In this document: positions 7,856 to 19,200 of the stretch, one piece after another | Numbering within the stretch: position 1 is the stretch's first letter | How the letters are laid out: each line of letters starts with the position of its first letter | NCBI RefSeq assembly: GCF_003585765.1 | Contig: NZ_CP021235.1 | Coordinates: forward strand, 4,464,001 to 4,528,000 | Direction of reading: 5' to 3' | Source of the DNA: Pontibacter actiniarum | Lineage (GTDB): Bacteria; Bacteroidota; Bacteroidia; Cytophagales; Hymenobacteraceae | DNA length: 64,000 nt | Made by a program: the position numbers and the translations under genes | Notes under the pieces: model-generated | Database searches by the model: none | What the model saw: only the letters and a program-made list of their open reading frames with translations | What the model was told of the DNA's origin: nothing

Positions 7856-9043
7856 ATGGCTAAAGAAACATTTGACCGTTCCAAACCGCACGTAAATATC
7901 GGTACTATTGGTCACGTTGACCACGGTAAGACTACTCTTACAGCTGCTATCACTACTGTGTTGGCTAAGAAAGGTCTGGCTTCGCTTCGTGACTTCTCTT
8001 CAATTGACAACGCTCCTGAAGAAAAAGAAAGAGGTATTACTATCAATACTTCTCACGTAGAATACGCTACAGAAAACCGTCACTATGCTCACGTTGACTG
8101 CCCAGGTCACGCTGACTACGTGAAGAACATGGTTACTGGTGCTGCCCAGATGGACGGTGCTATCCTAGTGGTTGCTGCTACTGATGGTCCTATGCCACAG
8201 ACGCGTGAGCACATCCTTCTTGCCCGTCAGGTAGGTGTACCTCAGCTGGTAGTATTCATGAACAAAGTGGACATGGTGGACGACCCAGAGCTTCTTGAGC
8301 TGGTTGAGATGGAAATCCGTGAACTGCTTTCTTTCTACGAGTTCGATGGCGATAACATTCCAGTGATTCAGGGTTCAGCTCTTGGTGGCCTTAACGGCGA
8401 CGACAAGTGGGTGAAAACTATCGAAGAGCTGATGGATGCTGTTGATAGCTGGATTCCACTTCCAGAGCGTCTGGTTGACCTTCCATTCTTGATGCCAGTT
8501 GAGGACGTGTTCTCAATCACTGGTCGTGGTACAGTAGCTACTGGCCGTATCGAGCGTGGTGTAATCAACTCAGGTGAGCCGGTTGAAATCCTTGGTATGG
8601 GTGCTGAGAACCTGAAGTCTACAGTTACTGGTGTGGAGATGTTCCGCAAGATCCTTGACAGAGGTGAAGCTGGTGACAACGTAGGTCTGCTGCTTCGTGG
8701 TATTGAGAAAACTGATATCCGTCGTGGTATGGTTATCTGTAAGCCAGGTTCAGTTAAGCCTCACACTAAATTCAAAGCCGAAGTTTACGTTCTTTCTAAA
8801 GAAGAAGGTGGCCGTCACACGCCATTCTTCAACAAGTACCGTCCACAGTTCTACTTCAGAACGACAGACGTTACTGGCGAGATCATGCTTCCAGAAGGCG
8901 TAGAAATGGTTATGCCAGGTGATAACATCACTATCGAGGTGAACCTGATCAACGCTGTAGCGATGGAGAAAGGTCTGCGTTTCGCTATCCGTGAGGGTGG
9001 TAGAACTGTAGGTGCCGGTCAGGTAACTGAAATCCTTGACTAA
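7856..9043 (+). CDS. tuf: Elongation factor Tu
   Basis: Delivers aminoacyl-tRNA to the ribosome. The GTPase motifs are G1 'GHVDHGKTT' near residue 20, G3 'DCPGHADY', and G4 'NKVD'; the C-terminal beta-barrels follow, with '[13 protein letters not shown]' at the end. At 395 residues it has the normal length. Codon choice is strongly biased, as expected for one of the most expressed proteins. It is co-transcribed with the upstream tRNAs and ends at the strong hairpin at 9054-9092. Confidence 0.99.
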   Translation: MAKETFDRSKPHVNIGTIGHVDHGKTTLTAAITTVLAKKGLASLRDFSSIDNAPEEKERGITINTSHVEYATENRHYAHVDCPGHADYVKNMVTGAAQMDGAILVVAATDGPMPQTREHILLARQVGVPQLVVFMNKVDMVDDPELLELVEMEIRELLSFYEFDGDNIPVIQGSALGGLNGDDKWVKTIEELMDAVDSWIPLPERLVDLPFLMPVEDVFSITGRGTVATGRIERGVINSGEPVEILGMGAENLKSTVTGVEMFRKILDRGEAGDNVGLLLRGIEKTDIRRGMVICKPGSVKPHTKFKAEVYVLSKEEGGRHTPFFNKYRPQFYFRTTDVTGEIMLPEGVEMVMPGDNITIEVNLINAVAMEKGLRFAIREGGRTVGAGQVTEILD

Positions 9044-9053
9044 TAATATGTTT

Positions 9054-9096
9054 CAAACCCGTTCTTGGAAAAGTTTTTTAAGAACGGGTTTGTTTT
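9054..9096 (+). terminator. tuf terminator
   Basis: A perfect 13-bp stem, CAAACCCGTTCTT (9054-9066) with AAGAACGGGTTTG (9080-9092), followed by TTTT. The last TTTG of the stem is also the -33 box of the next promoter. Confidence 0.9.
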
Positions 9097-9119
9097 CATA
9101 AAACTTATGGATAAATTTG
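9089..9119 (+). promoter_or_regulatory. Promoter of the tRNA-Trp-secE-nusG-rpl unit
   Basis: TTTG (9089-9092) and TAAATTTG (9112-9119) are 19 nt apart, a full match to the Bacteroidota consensus. The -33 box lies inside the 3' arm of the tuf terminator, so the two signals are fused. Transcription would start about 30 bases before tRNA-Trp. Confidence 0.8.
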
Positions 9120-9152
9120 CACTCCATTTAAAAAAGTGGCGTGCATTTTTTT

Positions 9153-9225
9153 ACGGGTGTAGCTCAATTGGTAGAGTAGTGGTCTCCAAAACCATTGGCT
9201 GGGAGTTCGAGTCTCTCCACCCGTG
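9153..9225 (+). tRNA. tRNA-Trp (CCA anticodon)
   Basis: Acceptor stem ACGGGTG/CACCCGT with discriminator G, D arm GCTCAATTGGTAGAGT, anticodon loop CTCCAAA with CCA, and T arm GGGAGTTCGAGTCTCTC. The 3' CCA is not encoded. It lies 29 bases before secE. Confidence 0.95.
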
Positions 9226-9254
9226 CAATTTTTCACTATCTGGTAAGCGAAGCG

Positions 9255-9446
9255 ATGAGCAACATAAGGACCTATATTAACGATACTGTGGAGGAGATGA
9301 AAGATAGAGTCTCCTGGCCAACATACTCTGAGCTGCAGAACAGCTCGGTGCTGGTGTTGATCGGTTCTTTGATTTTTGCTCTTGTGGTTGGCGCAATGGA
9401 CTTTGGGTTCGATACTGTGCTGACTTGGTTTTACAACCAGTTTTAA
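9255..9446 (+). CDS. secE: Preprotein translocase subunit SecE
   Basis: A 63-residue protein of the short, single-helix type. A cytoplasmic amphipathic segment 'VEEMKDRVSWPTYSEL' carries the conserved W-P-(T)-x-x-E/S pattern that clamps SecY, and is followed by one membrane helix (about residues 29-60). ATG at 9255 is chosen because an upstream in-frame start at 9195 would begin inside tRNA-Trp. nusG follows 8 bases later. Confidence 0.95.
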   Translation: MSNIRTYINDTVEEMKDRVSWPTYSELQNSSVLVLIGSLIFALVVGAMDFGFDTVLTWFYNQF

Positions 9447-9454
9447 TAAAGTCT

Positions 9455-10015
9455 ATGGCTGATTTAAAGTGGTATGTAGTTCGTGCGGTTAGTGGCCAGG
9501 AGAAAAAAGCGAAAGCTTACCTGGAGAATGAGATAATGAGGCACAACCTCGATGAGTATGTTCCGCAGGTGTTGATACCGGCAGAGAAAGTATACGAAAT
9601 GCGAGGCGGCAAGAAACGAATCAGAGAGCGTAGTTTTTTCCCAGGCTACGTGCTGGTGCACGCCGACCTCTCTCACGGTGAAGCAGAACACATTATTATC
9701 AGTACGCCGGGTGTCATCGGCTTCTTAGGTACTGAGGAGAAGGGTGCGGCAAGTAAAAAGCCGGTGCCGCTGCGCCAGTCGGAGGTAAACAGAATACTGG
9801 GTACTGTAGACGAGGCAGAAGAGCAGACAGAAGTACTTGACACGCCATTTGTAGTTGGGGAGATTGTAAAAGTAATGGATGGTCCATTCAGCGGTTTCTC
9901 CGGTACGGTGGAAGAGGTGTTCGAGGAGCGTAAGAAGCTGAACGTAATGGTGAAGATCTTCGGAAGAAACACACCGGTTGAGCTGAACTACATGCAAGTA
10001 GAAAAAGAATCGTAG
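9455..10015 (+). CDS. nusG: Transcription termination/antitermination factor NusG
   Basis: Binds RNA polymerase and couples it to Rho or the ribosome. The NGN domain starts 'KWYVVRAVSGQEKKAKAYL' and includes 'FFPGYVLV' and 'TPGVIGFLG'; the C-terminal KOW domain contains 'VKVMDGPFSGFSGTVEEV'. ATG 9455 gives 186 residues. A start at 9425 would overlap the end of secE and add residues outside the family. Confidence 0.97.
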   Translation: MADLKWYVVRAVSGQEKKAKAYLENEIMRHNLDEYVPQVLIPAEKVYEMRGGKKRIRERSFFPGYVLVHADLSHGEAEHIIISTPGVIGFLGTEEKGAASKKPVPLRQSEVNRILGTVDEAEEQTEVLDTPFVVGEIVKVMDGPFSGFSGTVEEVFEERKKLNVMVKIFGRNTPVELNYMQVEKES

Positions 10016-10027
10016 TAAATACATATA

Positions 10028-10471
10028 ATGGCAAAGGAAATAAAAGGTTATCTGAAGCTTCAGATAAAGGGAGGTGCCGCGAACCCATCGCCACCGGTTG
10101 GACCTGCACTTGGTTCTAAAGGTCTTAACATCATGGAGTTCTGTAAGCAGTTCAATGCTAGAACACAGGATAAGGCAGGCCAGGTGTTACCAGTTTTGAT
10201 TACTATTTACGCAGACAAGTCGTTTGACTTCGTTGTTAAAACTCCACCTGCTCCAGTGTTGCTGATGGACGCCGCTAAAATCAAAGGCGGTTCCAAAGAG
10301 CCTAACCGTAACAAAGTTGGCTCGGTATCATGGGATCAGATCAAAGAGATTGCTGAAACGAAGATGCCTGACCTGAATGCTTTCAAACTGGAGTCAGCCA
10401 TGAAAATGGTAGCAGGAACAGCAAGAAGCATGGGAATCACCGTATCTGGCACAGCTCCGTGGAACGAATAA
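10028..10471 (+). CDS. rplK: 50S ribosomal protein L11
   Basis: Part of the GTPase-associated centre at the stalk base. The N-terminal '[11 protein letters not shown]' loop (residues 21-31 region), which is the thiostrepton-sensitive segment, and the C-terminal RNA-binding '[10 protein letters not shown]' are both present. The length of 147 matches the family. It is 12 bases after nusG. Confidence 0.98.
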   Translation: MAKEIKGYLKLQIKGGAANPSPPVGPALGSKGLNIMEFCKQFNARTQDKAGQVLPVLITIYADKSFDFVVKTPPAPVLLMDAAKIKGGSKEPNRNKVGSVSWDQIKEIAETKMPDLNAFKLESAMKMVAGTARSMGITVSGTAPWNE

Positions 10472-10485
10472 CAAGTTGAAGGAAA

Positions 10486-11178
10486 ATGGCGAAGATTTCA
10501 AAAAATAGAAAAGCGGCTTTAGCGAAAGCCGATCTAACGAAAGAGTATTCTTTAACAGATGCCGCTTCAGTTGTAAAGGACATTACCTTCACAAAGTTTG
10601 ATGCCTCTGTTGATATTGATGTACGTTTAGGCGTAGATCCACGAAAAGCAGATCAGATGGTTCGTGGTATCGTTACATTGCCTCATGGTACTGGTAAAGA
10701 AGTAAAAGTACTTGCCCTAGTTACTCCGGACAAAGAGGAGGAAGCTAGAGAAGCTGGCGCTGACTTCGTTGGTCTTGATGATTATATCCAGAAAATCGAA
10801 AAAGGATGGACGGATGTTGACGTAATCATCACGATGCCTGCAGTTATGGCTAAAGTAGGTCGTTTGGGTAGAATCTTAGGTCCTCGTAACCTGATGCCAA
10901 ACCCTAAGTCGGGTACCGTTACTCAAGATGTAGCGAAAGCTGTTAAAGAGGTGAAAGCCGGTAAAATCGACTTCAAAGTTGACAAATTCGGTATCATCCA
11001 CACAAGCGTCGGAAAAGTGTCTTTCTCTGCTGAGCAACTTGCAGCAAACGCAAACGAGGTTATCCAGACCCTGAACCGTTTGAAGCCAGCTTCTGCAAAA
11101 GGAACTTACATCAAGAGCATTACATTGTCTAGCACAATGAGCCCGGCGGTAACCGTTGAAAAGAACTCAGCTATCTAA
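10486..11178 (+). CDS. rplA: 50S ribosomal protein L1
   Basis: Forms the mobile L1 stalk at the E site. At 230 residues it is full length. It contains '[17 protein letters not shown]', 'VKVLAL' and the highly conserved '[15 protein letters not shown]'. In other bacteria L1 represses the L11-L1 mRNA; no leader structure could be recognised here by eye. The gap to rplK is 14 bases and to rplJ 4 bases. Confidence 0.98.
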   Translation: MAKISKNRKAALAKADLTKEYSLTDAASVVKDITFTKFDASVDIDVRLGVDPRKADQMVRGIVTLPHGTGKEVKVLALVTPDKEEEAREAGADFVGLDDYIQKIEKGWTDVDVIITMPAVMAKVGRLGRILGPRNLMPNPKSGTVTQDVAKAVKEVKAGKIDFKVDKFGIIHTSVGKVSFSAEQLAANANEVIQTLNRLKPASAKGTYIKSITLSSTMSPAVTVEKNSAI

Positions 11179-11182
11179 GAAC

Positions 11183-11707
11183 ATGACCAGGGAAGAAAAA
11201 GAGATAATCGTAAAAGACCTGAGCGAGAAGTTAGCTACCACTAACTACTTCTACATAACTGATGCTTCCACGATGAGTGTAGCTGGCATCAATGCGTTCA
11301 GAAGAATGGCATTCGATCGTGGTATCGAATACAAAGTGTACAAAAACACTCTTATCAAGAAAGCGCTAGATACTTTAGAAGCTGACACTTCTGCGCTGGA
11401 TAATGTTTTAAAGGGCGCTTCCGGTATCCTGTTCTCGCAAGAGTCAGGCAATGCACCTGCGAAACTGATCCAGGACTTCAGAAAGAAAGGCAACACGCTT
11501 CCTCTGCTGAAAGGTGCTTTTATCGACAGTGGCATTTTCATTGGCGATGAGCAGCTGAAAACTCTGTCTGAAATCAAGTCCAAAAATGAGCTTATCGGCG
11601 ATATTATTGGTCTGCTTCAGTCTCCAGCGAAGAACGTGGTATCTGCCCTTCAGAGCAGCGGCGGTAAACTGGCCGGCATCTTGAAAACTTTATCAGAAAA
11701 AGAATAA
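11183..11707 (+). CDS. rplJ: 50S ribosomal protein L10
   Basis: Base of the L7/L12 stalk. The N-terminal rRNA-binding domain includes 'YKVYKNTLIKKAL', and the C-terminal helix that binds L12 dimers ends 'LAGILKTLSEK'. ATG 11183 gives 174 residues; an earlier start at 11156 would overlap rplA by 23 bases and is less likely. Confidence 0.95.
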   Translation: MTREEKEIIVKDLSEKLATTNYFYITDASTMSVAGINAFRRMAFDRGIEYKVYKNTLIKKALDTLEADTSALDNVLKGASGILFSQESGNAPAKLIQDFRKKGNTLPLLKGAFIDSGIFIGDEQLKTLSEIKSKNELIGDIIGLLQSPAKNVVSALQSSGGKLAGILKTLSEKE

Positions 11708-11750
11708 TTTAAAAAACGTAATCAATAAGTAACTTTTAATTTCTATAAAA

Positions 11751-12131
11751 ATGGCAGATTTGAAAGCATTCGCTGAGCAGTTAGTAAACTTAACTGTTAA
11801 AGAAGTTAACGAACTAGCTACTATCCTTAAGGATGAGTATGGCATCGAGCCTGCTGCTGCTGCTCCAGTAATGGTTGCTGGTGGTGGTGCTGCTGAAGGT
11901 GGAGCTGCTGCAGAAGAGAAAACTTCTTTTGACGTAGTCCTTAAGTCAGCTGGTGCTCAGAAACTAGCGGTAGTTAAGCTTGTAAAAGAGCTGACTGGTC
12001 TTGGCCTGAAAGAGGCGAAAGAGCTAGTTGACGGTGCTCCTAAGACACTGAAAGAAGGTGTTGCGAAAGACGAAGCAGACTCACTGAAGAAATCTTTGGA
12101 AGAAGCTGGTGCTGAAGTGGAGGTTAAATAA
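11751..12131 (+). CDS. rplL: 50S ribosomal protein L7/L12
   Basis: Multicopy stalk protein that recruits translational GTPases. The N-terminal dimerisation domain is followed by a flexible Ala/Gly/Glu hinge (about residues 35-53) and the C-terminal domain '[13 protein letters not shown] ... [17 protein letters not shown]'. 126 residues. Followed by a hairpin in the 161-base gap before rpoB. Confidence 0.98.
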   Translation: MADLKAFAEQLVNLTVKEVNELATILKDEYGIEPAAAAPVMVAGGGAAEGGAAAEEKTSFDVVLKSAGAQKLAVVKLVKELTGLGLKEAKELVDGAPKTLKEGVAKDEADSLKKSLEEAGAEVEVK

Positions 12132-12154
12132 TCTCGCTTTATCAACATACTGAG

Positions 12155-12195
12155 AACAGGTAGACCTGGCAAATTCGTCAGGTCTTTTCCTGTTT
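12155..12195 (+). terminator. rplL-rpoB intergenic hairpin (possible attenuator)
   Basis: A nested stem, ACAGG-AGACCTG with CAGGTCT-CCTGT, separated by a 10-base loop, is followed by TTTG and not a long T run. In many bacteria partial termination in this gap lowers rpoBC relative to ribosomal protein expression; that role is inferred. Confidence 0.55.
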
Positions 12196-12292
12196 GTATA
12201 TAGATTCAAATAAAATTGGATCTTTTTTTTGCCCACAGCTGTTTTGGACTCTGTGTGCCAGTAAATGATTATAAACGTAAAATTCCAAGGCT

Positions 12293-15200
12293 TTGGCTAA
12301 GAATAAAACGACAGATAGAATCAATTTCGCCTCTATCAAGCCTGTTATTGACTACCCTGACTTCCTAGATGTTCAGGTTCAGTCGTTTCAGGACTTCTTT
12401 CAGTTGGAAACACCGGCTGAAAATAGAGCGCAGGAAGGCTTGTTTAAGGTGTTTGCCGAGAACTTTCCTATCTCCGATTCACGCGAAAACTTCGTACTGG
12501 AGTTTATCGACTATCATATAGATCCTCCAAAATACTCTGTAGATGAAAGCATCGACAGGGGCCTTACCTATTCTGTTCCATTAAAAGCAAAGCTTCGCCT
12601 GATCTGTAACGACGAGGATAACGAGGACTTTGAAACGATAGAGCAGGAGGTGTTCTTAGGCAACATCCCGTACATGACCGAAAAAGGCTCCTTTGTGATC
12701 AATGGGGCTGAACGTGTTATTGTATCGCAGTTGCACCGTTCACCAGGCGTGTTCTTTGCCCAGAGCAAGCACACGAATGGTACAAAGCTTTACTCTGCCA
12801 GAATTATTCCTTTTAAAGGGTCCTGGGTTGAGTTTGCCACTGACGTGAACAACGTTATGTACGCTTACATCGACCGTAAGAAGAAGTTCCCTGTTACTAC
12901 GTTGCTTCGTGCCATTGGATATGGTACGGATAAAGATATCCTGGATCTGTTCGGGCTTTCAGAAGAAATCCCTGCAGACAAAAACACACTGAAGAACTCA
13001 GTTGGCCGCAGGCTGGCTGCCCGTGTTCTGAGAACATGGACGGAGGACTTCGTGGATGAGGATACTGGCGAGGTAGTTTCCATCGACCGTAACGAAGTTA
13101 TCTTAGAGCGTGACTCAGAGATAACTCCAGAAGATATAGACATTATCCTTGACTCTGGCGTGCAGTCCATTATCCTGCACCGCGAGAACGTGAACATCGC
13201 TGACTACGCGATCATCTACAACACGCTTCAGAAAGACAACTCTAACTCAGAGCAGGAAGCCGTGGAGCAGATCTATCGCCAGCTGCGTAACACAGAGGCG
13301 CCAGACGTTGAAACAGCCCGCGATATTATCCAGAAGCTGTTCTTCTCTGACAAGCGTTATGACCTGGGCGAAGTTGGACGCTACAGAATCAACAAAAAGC
13401 TTGGCCTGGATACCAACTGGGAGGCGAAAGTGCTGACCAACGAGGACATCGTTCTGATCGTGAAGTACCTGATCGGTCTGATCAACTCGAAGGCTGTAGT
13501 GGATGATATTGACCACTTGAGCAACCGCCGTGTAAGAACGGTGGGAGAGCAGCTGTATGCCCAGTTCGGTGTTGGTCTGGCCCGTATGGCCCGTACCATC
13601 AAAGAGCGTATGAACGTGCGCGACAACGAAGACTTCAAACCGGTTGACCTGATCAACGCCCGTACGCTGTCTTCTGTGATCAACTCGTTCTTCGGAACAA
13701 ACCAGCTTTCTCAGTTCATGGACCAGACCAACCCGCTGGCAGAGGTGACGCACAAGCGTCGTGTATCTGCACTGGGGCCAGGCGGTCTGTCTAGAGAGCG
13801 TGCCGGTTTCGAAGTACGTGACGTTCATTACACACACTACGGCCGTCTGTGTACCATTGAGACACCGGAAGGCCCGAACATCGGTCTGATTTCTTCCCTG
13901 TGCGTGCACGCCCGCGTGAACCACATGGGCTTTATCGAGACGCCTTACAGAAAGGTGATCGAAGGTAAAGTGGTTGTAGACGGTTCTGTCGAGTACCTCA
14001 CAGCCGAAGAAGAAGATACCCACCACATCGCACAGGCCAACGCCATCATTGATGAGGACGGTAACTTTATCAACCCAACTGTAAAAGGTCGTTTCGAAGG
14101 TGACTTCCCTGTGGAAGCTCCGAACACCTATACATATATGGACGTTGCCCCGAACCAGATTGTATCGGTTGCGGCTTCTCTGATTCCGTTCCTGGAGCAT
14201 GATGACGCCAACCGTGCCCTGATGGGATCGAACATGCAACGTCAGGCAGTGCCACTTCTGAAGCCTCAGGCTCCGATCGTAGGTACAGGCCTGGAAGGAA
14301 GAGCAGCGATAGACTCAAGAGCGCTTGTGATCGCCGAAGGCGAAGGTGTGATTGACTTTGTAGATGCTAACAAGATCGTTGTGAAGTACGACCTGACGCA
14401 CGAGGAGAAACTTGTTTCCTTCGACGCTGAGTACGTGACTTACAACCTGATCAAGTTCAGAAGAACAAACCAGGATACGTGCATCAACCTGACGCCGCTT
14501 GTTAAGAAAGGCGAGCGCGTAACAAAGGGACAGCCGCTGTGCGAAGGCTACGCCACGAACAATGGTGAGCTTGCCCTGGGCCGTAACCTGCAGGTGGCGT
14601 TCATGCCATGGCAAGGGTACAACTTTGAGGATGCTATTGTAATCTCAGAGAAAGTTGTTCGCGACGACGTGTTTACCTCTATCCACATCGAAGAATTCGA
14701 GCTGGAAGTGCGTGAGACGAAACGTGGCGAGGAAGAGCTTACTTCTGAGATCCCGAACGTGAGTGAGGAAGCCGTACGCAACCTGGATGAGAACGGTATC
14801 ATCCGTATCGGTGCTGAGGTGCGTGAGGGAGACATCCTGATCGGTAAGATCACGCCGAAAGGTGAGACGGACCCAACGCCGGAGGAGAAACTGCTGAGAG
14901 CCATCTTCGGTGATAAAGCCGGCGATGTGAAGGATGCCTCGCTTAAAGCGCCGCCATCACTGAACGGTGTGGTAATAGACACAAAACTTTTCTCTCGTCC
15001 TAAGAAAGACAAAAACCTTCGGGCCAAGTCTAAGAAAGAGGTAGAAGAGCTGAAGGTAAAATACTCGAAGGAGCTGACAGCCATCAAGAATGTGATGGTG
15101 GACAAGCTGGTGGAACTGCTGGAAGGCAAAACGTCTCAAGGCATCCGTCACAAGTTCGGCGATGAAATCCTGACGAAAGGGTCTAAGTTCAGCAGAAAGA

Positions 15201-16165
15201 ACATCATCGATGCGCTGTTCCCTGAGAAGAACCCTTACAAGGACGAAAGCAACTACGCGGTGCCGGAAGAGGTGAACATGTTCAAAGATCTTATTCTGGA
15301 GAACTGGACCACCGACGACAGCACAAACAGCATGCTGGTGGAGCTTGTGAAGAACTATAACAAGCGCCGCAACATCGTATCCGCGCACTTCAAGCGTGAG
15401 CGTTTCACACTGGAGGTAGGTGATGAGTTACCAGCAGGTATCGTGCAGCTGGCGAAAGTATACATCGCTAAGAAGCGTAAGCTGAAAGTGGGTGATAAGA
15501 TGGCCGGCCGCCACGGTAACAAGGGGGTTGTAGCCCGTATCGTACGCGAAGAAGACATGCCGTTCCTGGAAGACGGAACACCGATGGATATCGTACTGAA
15601 CCCACTTGGTGTACCTTCAAGGATGAACATCGGTCAGATCTACGAAACTGTACTTGGATGGGCCGGGTTAAGATTGGGTAGAACATACGCTACGCCAATA
15701 TTTGACGGTGCCACAGAAGAGCAGGTTTCTGCTGAGCTGGCTGAGGCCGGACTGCCGCACTTCGGCCGTTCGTACCTGTTCGATGGCCTGAGTGGTGATC
15801 GCTTTGACCAACCGGTAACAGTAGGTGTGATTTACATGCTGAAACTGGGCCACTTGGTTGACGATAAGATGCACGCCCGTTCTATCGGTCCATACTCATT
15901 GATCACGCAGCAGCCACTGGGCGGTAAAGCGCAGTTTGGTGGTCAGCGTTTCGGTGAAATGGAGGTGTGGGCGTTGGAGGCCTTCGGAGCTTCAAACGTG
16001 CTGCAAGAAATACTTACAGTTAAATCTGACGACGTGATCGGTCGTGCGAAAGCCTACGAGTCAATCGTGAAAGGCGACGTGCTGCCGAAGCCAAACATCC
16101 CGGAATCATTCAACGTGTTGATTCACGAGTTGAGAGGATTGGCTCTGGAGATTACGTTAGAGTAA
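12293..16165 (+). CDS. rpoB: DNA-directed RNA polymerase subunit beta (TTG start)
   Basis: A 1290-residue beta subunit. The rifampicin-binding segment '[19 protein letters not shown]' is wild-type in form: D477, H487 and S492 correspond to E. coli D516, H526 and S531, so a sensitive enzyme is expected. Near the C-terminus '[18 protein letters not shown]' is the conserved active-centre segment. No ATG or GTG is in frame between an upstream stop at 12278 and the coding region; translation starts at TTG 12293, giving [16 protein letters not shown], which agrees with Bacteroidota homologues. The short acidic N-terminus is typical of the phylum. Confidence 0.97.
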   Translation: MAKNKTTDRINFASIKPVIDYPDFLDVQVQSFQDFFQLETPAENRAQEGLFKVFAENFPISDSRENFVLEFIDYHIDPPKYSVDESIDRGLTYSVPLKAKLRLICNDEDNEDFETIEQEVFLGNIPYMTEKGSFVINGAERVIVSQLHRSPGVFFAQSKHTNGTKLYSARIIPFKGSWVEFATDVNNVMYAYIDRKKKFPVTTLLRAIGYGTDKDILDLFGLSEEIPADKNTLKNSVGRRLAARVLRTWTEDFVDEDTGEVVSIDRNEVILERDSEITPEDIDIILDSGVQSIILHRENVNIADYAIIYNTLQKDNSNSEQEAVEQIYRQLRNTEAPDVETARDIIQKLFFSDKRYDLGEVGRYRINKKLGLDTNWEAKVLTNEDIVLIVKYLIGLINSKAVVDDIDHLSNRRVRTVGEQLYAQFGVGLARMARTIKERMNVRDNEDFKPVDLINARTLSSVINSFFGTNQLSQFMDQTNPLAEVTHKRRVSALGPGGLSRERAGFEVRDVHYTHYGRLCTIETPEGPNIGLISSLCVHARVNHMGFIETPYRKVIEGKVVVDGSVEYLTAEEEDTHHIAQANAIIDEDGNFINPTVKGRFEGDFPVEAPNTYTYMDVAPNQIVSVAASLIPFLEHDDANRALMGSNMQRQAVPLLKPQAPIVGTGLEGRAAIDSRALVIAEGEGVIDFVDANKIVVKYDLTHEEKLVSFDAEYVTYNLIKFRRTNQDTCINLTPLVKKGERVTKGQPLCEGYATNNGELALGRNLQVAFMPWQGYNFEDAIVISEKVVRDDVFTSIHIEEFELEVRETKRGEEELTSEIPNVSEEAVRNLDENGIIRIGAEVREGDILIGKITPKGETDPTPEEKLLRAIFGDKAGDVKDASLKAPPSLNGVVIDTKLFSRPKKDKNLRAKSKKEVEELKVKYSKELTAIKNVMVDKLVELLEGKTSQGIRHKFGDEILTKGSKFSRKNIIDALFPEKNPYKDESNYAVPEEVNMFKDLILENWTTDDSTNSMLVELVKNYNKRRNIVSAHFKRERFTLEVGDELPAGIVQLAKVYIAKKRKLKVGDKMAGRHGNKGVVARIVREEDMPFLEDGTPMDIVLNPLGVPSRMNIGQIYETVLGWAGLRLGRTYATPIFDGATEEQVSAELAEAGLPHFGRSYLFDGLSGDRFDQPVTVGVIYMLKLGHLVDDKMHARSIGPYSLITQQPLGGKAQFGGQRFGEMEVWALEAFGASNVLQEILTVKSDDVIGRAKAYESIVKGDVLPKPNIPESFNVLIHELRGLALEITLE

Positions 16166-16166
16166 C

Positions 16167-16215
16167 AAGTATAAAGCAAAGCGCTGCGGCATAAGCCAAA
16201 GCGCTTTGCATACTT
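16167..16215 (+). repeat. rpoB-rpoC intergenic hairpin with AAGTATAA at its foot
   Basis: AAGTAT (16167-16172) pairs with ATACTT (16210-16215), GCAAAGCGC (16176-16184) with GCGCTTTGC (16201-16209), and GGC with GCC inside. No T run follows, so simple termination is unlikely; an mRNA processing or stability element is more plausible. It resembles the hscA terminator at 43887. Confidence 0.6.
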
Positions 16216-16267
16216 ATACAGGTTAAGCTGTAACGCATATTCATTGTATCGACATTATTCTAATAAT

Positions 16268-19200
16268 ATGGCATTTGCGAAAAATAAAAAGCTAACTCAG
16301 GACTTCTCTAAAGTTACGATCAGCTTGGCTTCGCCGGAGTCAATCCTGGAGCGTTCCAACGGAGAGGTAGTAAAGCCTGAGACCATAAACTATAGAACCT
16401 ATAAGCCTGAGATGGGTGGTCTGTTCTGCGAAAGAATATTCGGACCCGTAAAGGACTGGGAATGCCACTGCGGAAAGTATAAAAGAATCAGATACAAAGG
16501 CATCATCTGCGACCGTTGCGGTGTAGAGGTGACGGAGAAAAAAGTGCGTCGTGAGCGTATGGGCCATATTGAGCTCGTAGTTCCGGTTGCGCACATCTGG
16601 TACTTCAAATCTCTTCCAAACAAAATAGGTTATCTGCTGGGCTTGCCAACAAAGAAGCTCGACCAGATTATCTATTATGAAAGATATGTAGTTATTCAAC
16701 CAGGTATCCTGGCGGAAGACGGCGTAAACACGCTGGACTTCCTGACAGAAGACGAGTACCTGGACATGGTGGATAAACTGCCACGCGAGAACCAAATGTT
16801 GGATAACAATGATCCAAACAAGTTCATCGCGAAAATGGGTGCCGAGGCCCTGCAAATGCTGCTGGAGCGCATCAACCTGGATGATCTGTCTTACGAGCTG
16901 CGCCACGCAGCCGCACACGAAACATCGCAGCAGCGTAAAGCTGAGGCCTTGAAGCGTCTGCGCGTAGTGGAAGCCTTCCGTGATGCCACCACACGTATCG
17001 AAAACAGACCGGAGTGGATGGTTATCCGCATGGTGCCTGTTATCCCGCCGGAGCTTCGCCCACTCGTTCCGTTGGACGGTGGCCGTTTCGCTACCTCTGA
17101 CTTGAACGACCTGTACAGACGTGTGATTATCCGTAACAACCGTCTGAAGCGTCTGATCGAGATCAAAGCCCCTGAGGTGATCCTCCGTAACGAGAAGCGA
17201 ATGCTGCAGGAAGCGGTAGACTCCCTGTTCGACAACTCACGTAAAGTGAACGCTGTTCGTGCAGAAGGTAACCGGGCGCTGAAGTCGCTTTCTGACATGC
17301 TGAAAGGTAAGCAAGGACGTTTCCGTCAGAACTTGCTTGGTAAGCGTGTGGACTACTCTGGCCGTTCGGTAATCGTGGTTGGTCCTGAACTGAAGCTGCA
17401 CGAGTGCGGTCTGCCTAAGAACATGGCAGCTGAGCTCTTCAAGCCGTTCATCATCCGCAAGCTGATCGAAAGAGGCATCGTAAAGACGGTAAAGTCAGCG
17501 AAGAAAATAGTTGACCGTAAGGACCCTGTTGTGTGGGACATCCTGGAGAACGTGCTGAAAGGCCACCCAGTGCTCCTCAACCGTGCTCCTACACTCCACA
17601 GATTAGGTATTCAGGCCTTCCAGCCGAAACTGATCGAAGGTAAGGCGATCCAGTTGCACCCACTGGTGTGTACGGCATTCAACGCCGACTTTGACGGTGA
17701 CCAGATGGCGGTGCACGTTCCACTAGGACCTGCTGCCGTACTGGAAGCCTCTATGCTGATGCTGGCGTCGCACAACATCCTGAACCCTGCAAACGGTGCT
17801 CCAATTGCGGTACCTTCTCAGGACATGGTACTTGGTTTATACTATGTATCAAAAGGAAAGCGCAGCACAGAGAACGAAAAGATCGAAGGCGAAGGAATGA
17901 GCTTCTACTCTGCGGAGGAAGTGGTGATTGCCACCAACGAGAAGCGAATCTCTAAGCACGCCTACATCAAGGTAAGAACAAAGGTTAAGAACGAGCAAGG
18001 CGAACTCGAGACAAAGCTGATCGAGACAGTTGCCGGCCGTGTAATCTTCAACCAGTTTGTACCGGAAGAGGTAGGATATATCGATGAACTGCTGACTAAG
18101 AAAAAGCTGCAGCAGATCATTTCAAGAGTATTTAAGGAAACGGGCATGGCACGTACAGCCCAGTTCCTGGACGATATCAAAACACTAGGATTCCAGTCTG
18201 CCTACAAAGGAGGTCTGTCAATGGGTCTTGGTGATATCAACATCCCGGCTGAGAAGGAAGTGTTGGTAGAGCAGGCTAAAAAGGATGTAGATGCTGTATG
18301 GCAAAACTACTCTATGGGTCTGATCACGGACAACGAACGCTACAACCAGGTTATTGACATCTGGACACGTATCAACAACCAGATTACGGAAACGTTGATG
18401 CGCCGCCTGGAGAACGAAGACCAAGGCTTTAACTCCATCTTCATGATGATGCACTCCGGAGCCCGTGGTTCAAGAGAGCAGATCCGTCAGTTGGGTGGTA
18501 TGAGAGGTCTGATGGCCAAGCCTCAGAAGTCCCTGCAAGGTTCCGTTGGTGAGATTATCGAGAACCCGATCCTTTCTAACTTTAAGGAAGGTCTGGATGT
18601 AATCGAGTACTTTATCTCTACACACGGTGCCCGTAAGGGTCTTGCGGATACGGCCCTTAAAACGGCCGATGCCGGTTACCTGACGCGTCGTCTGGTAGAC
18701 GTATCGCAGGACGTGATCGTGAACGAGGAAGACTGTGGTACGCTGCGTGGTCTGGAAGTGAGCGCACTGAAAGACAACGAAGATATTGTAGAGTCTCTGT
18801 CTGAGCGTATCCTGGGCCGAGTGGCAGTGCATGATGTGTTTGACCCAATCTCAAACGATCTCATCGTGGCGTCAGGTACGGAGATCACAGAAGAGATCGC
18901 CCGTGCTATTGAAAACACGTCGATCGAGTCTGTTGAGATCCGCTCCGTGCTGACTTGTGAGTCTAAGCGCGGTATATGCGGCAAGTGCTACGGCCGTAAC
19001 CTGGCGACAGGCTTCATGGTGCAGAAGGGCGAGGCTGTAGGTGTAATTGCCGCACAGTCTATCGGTGAGCCGGGTACACAGCTGACACTCCGCACATTCC
19101 ACGTAGGTGGTACGGCTTCTAACATTGCGGTAGAGGCAACCATCCTGGCGAAGTTTGGCGGTAAGATCGAGTTCGAAGACGTTCGCTCACTGGATACAGT

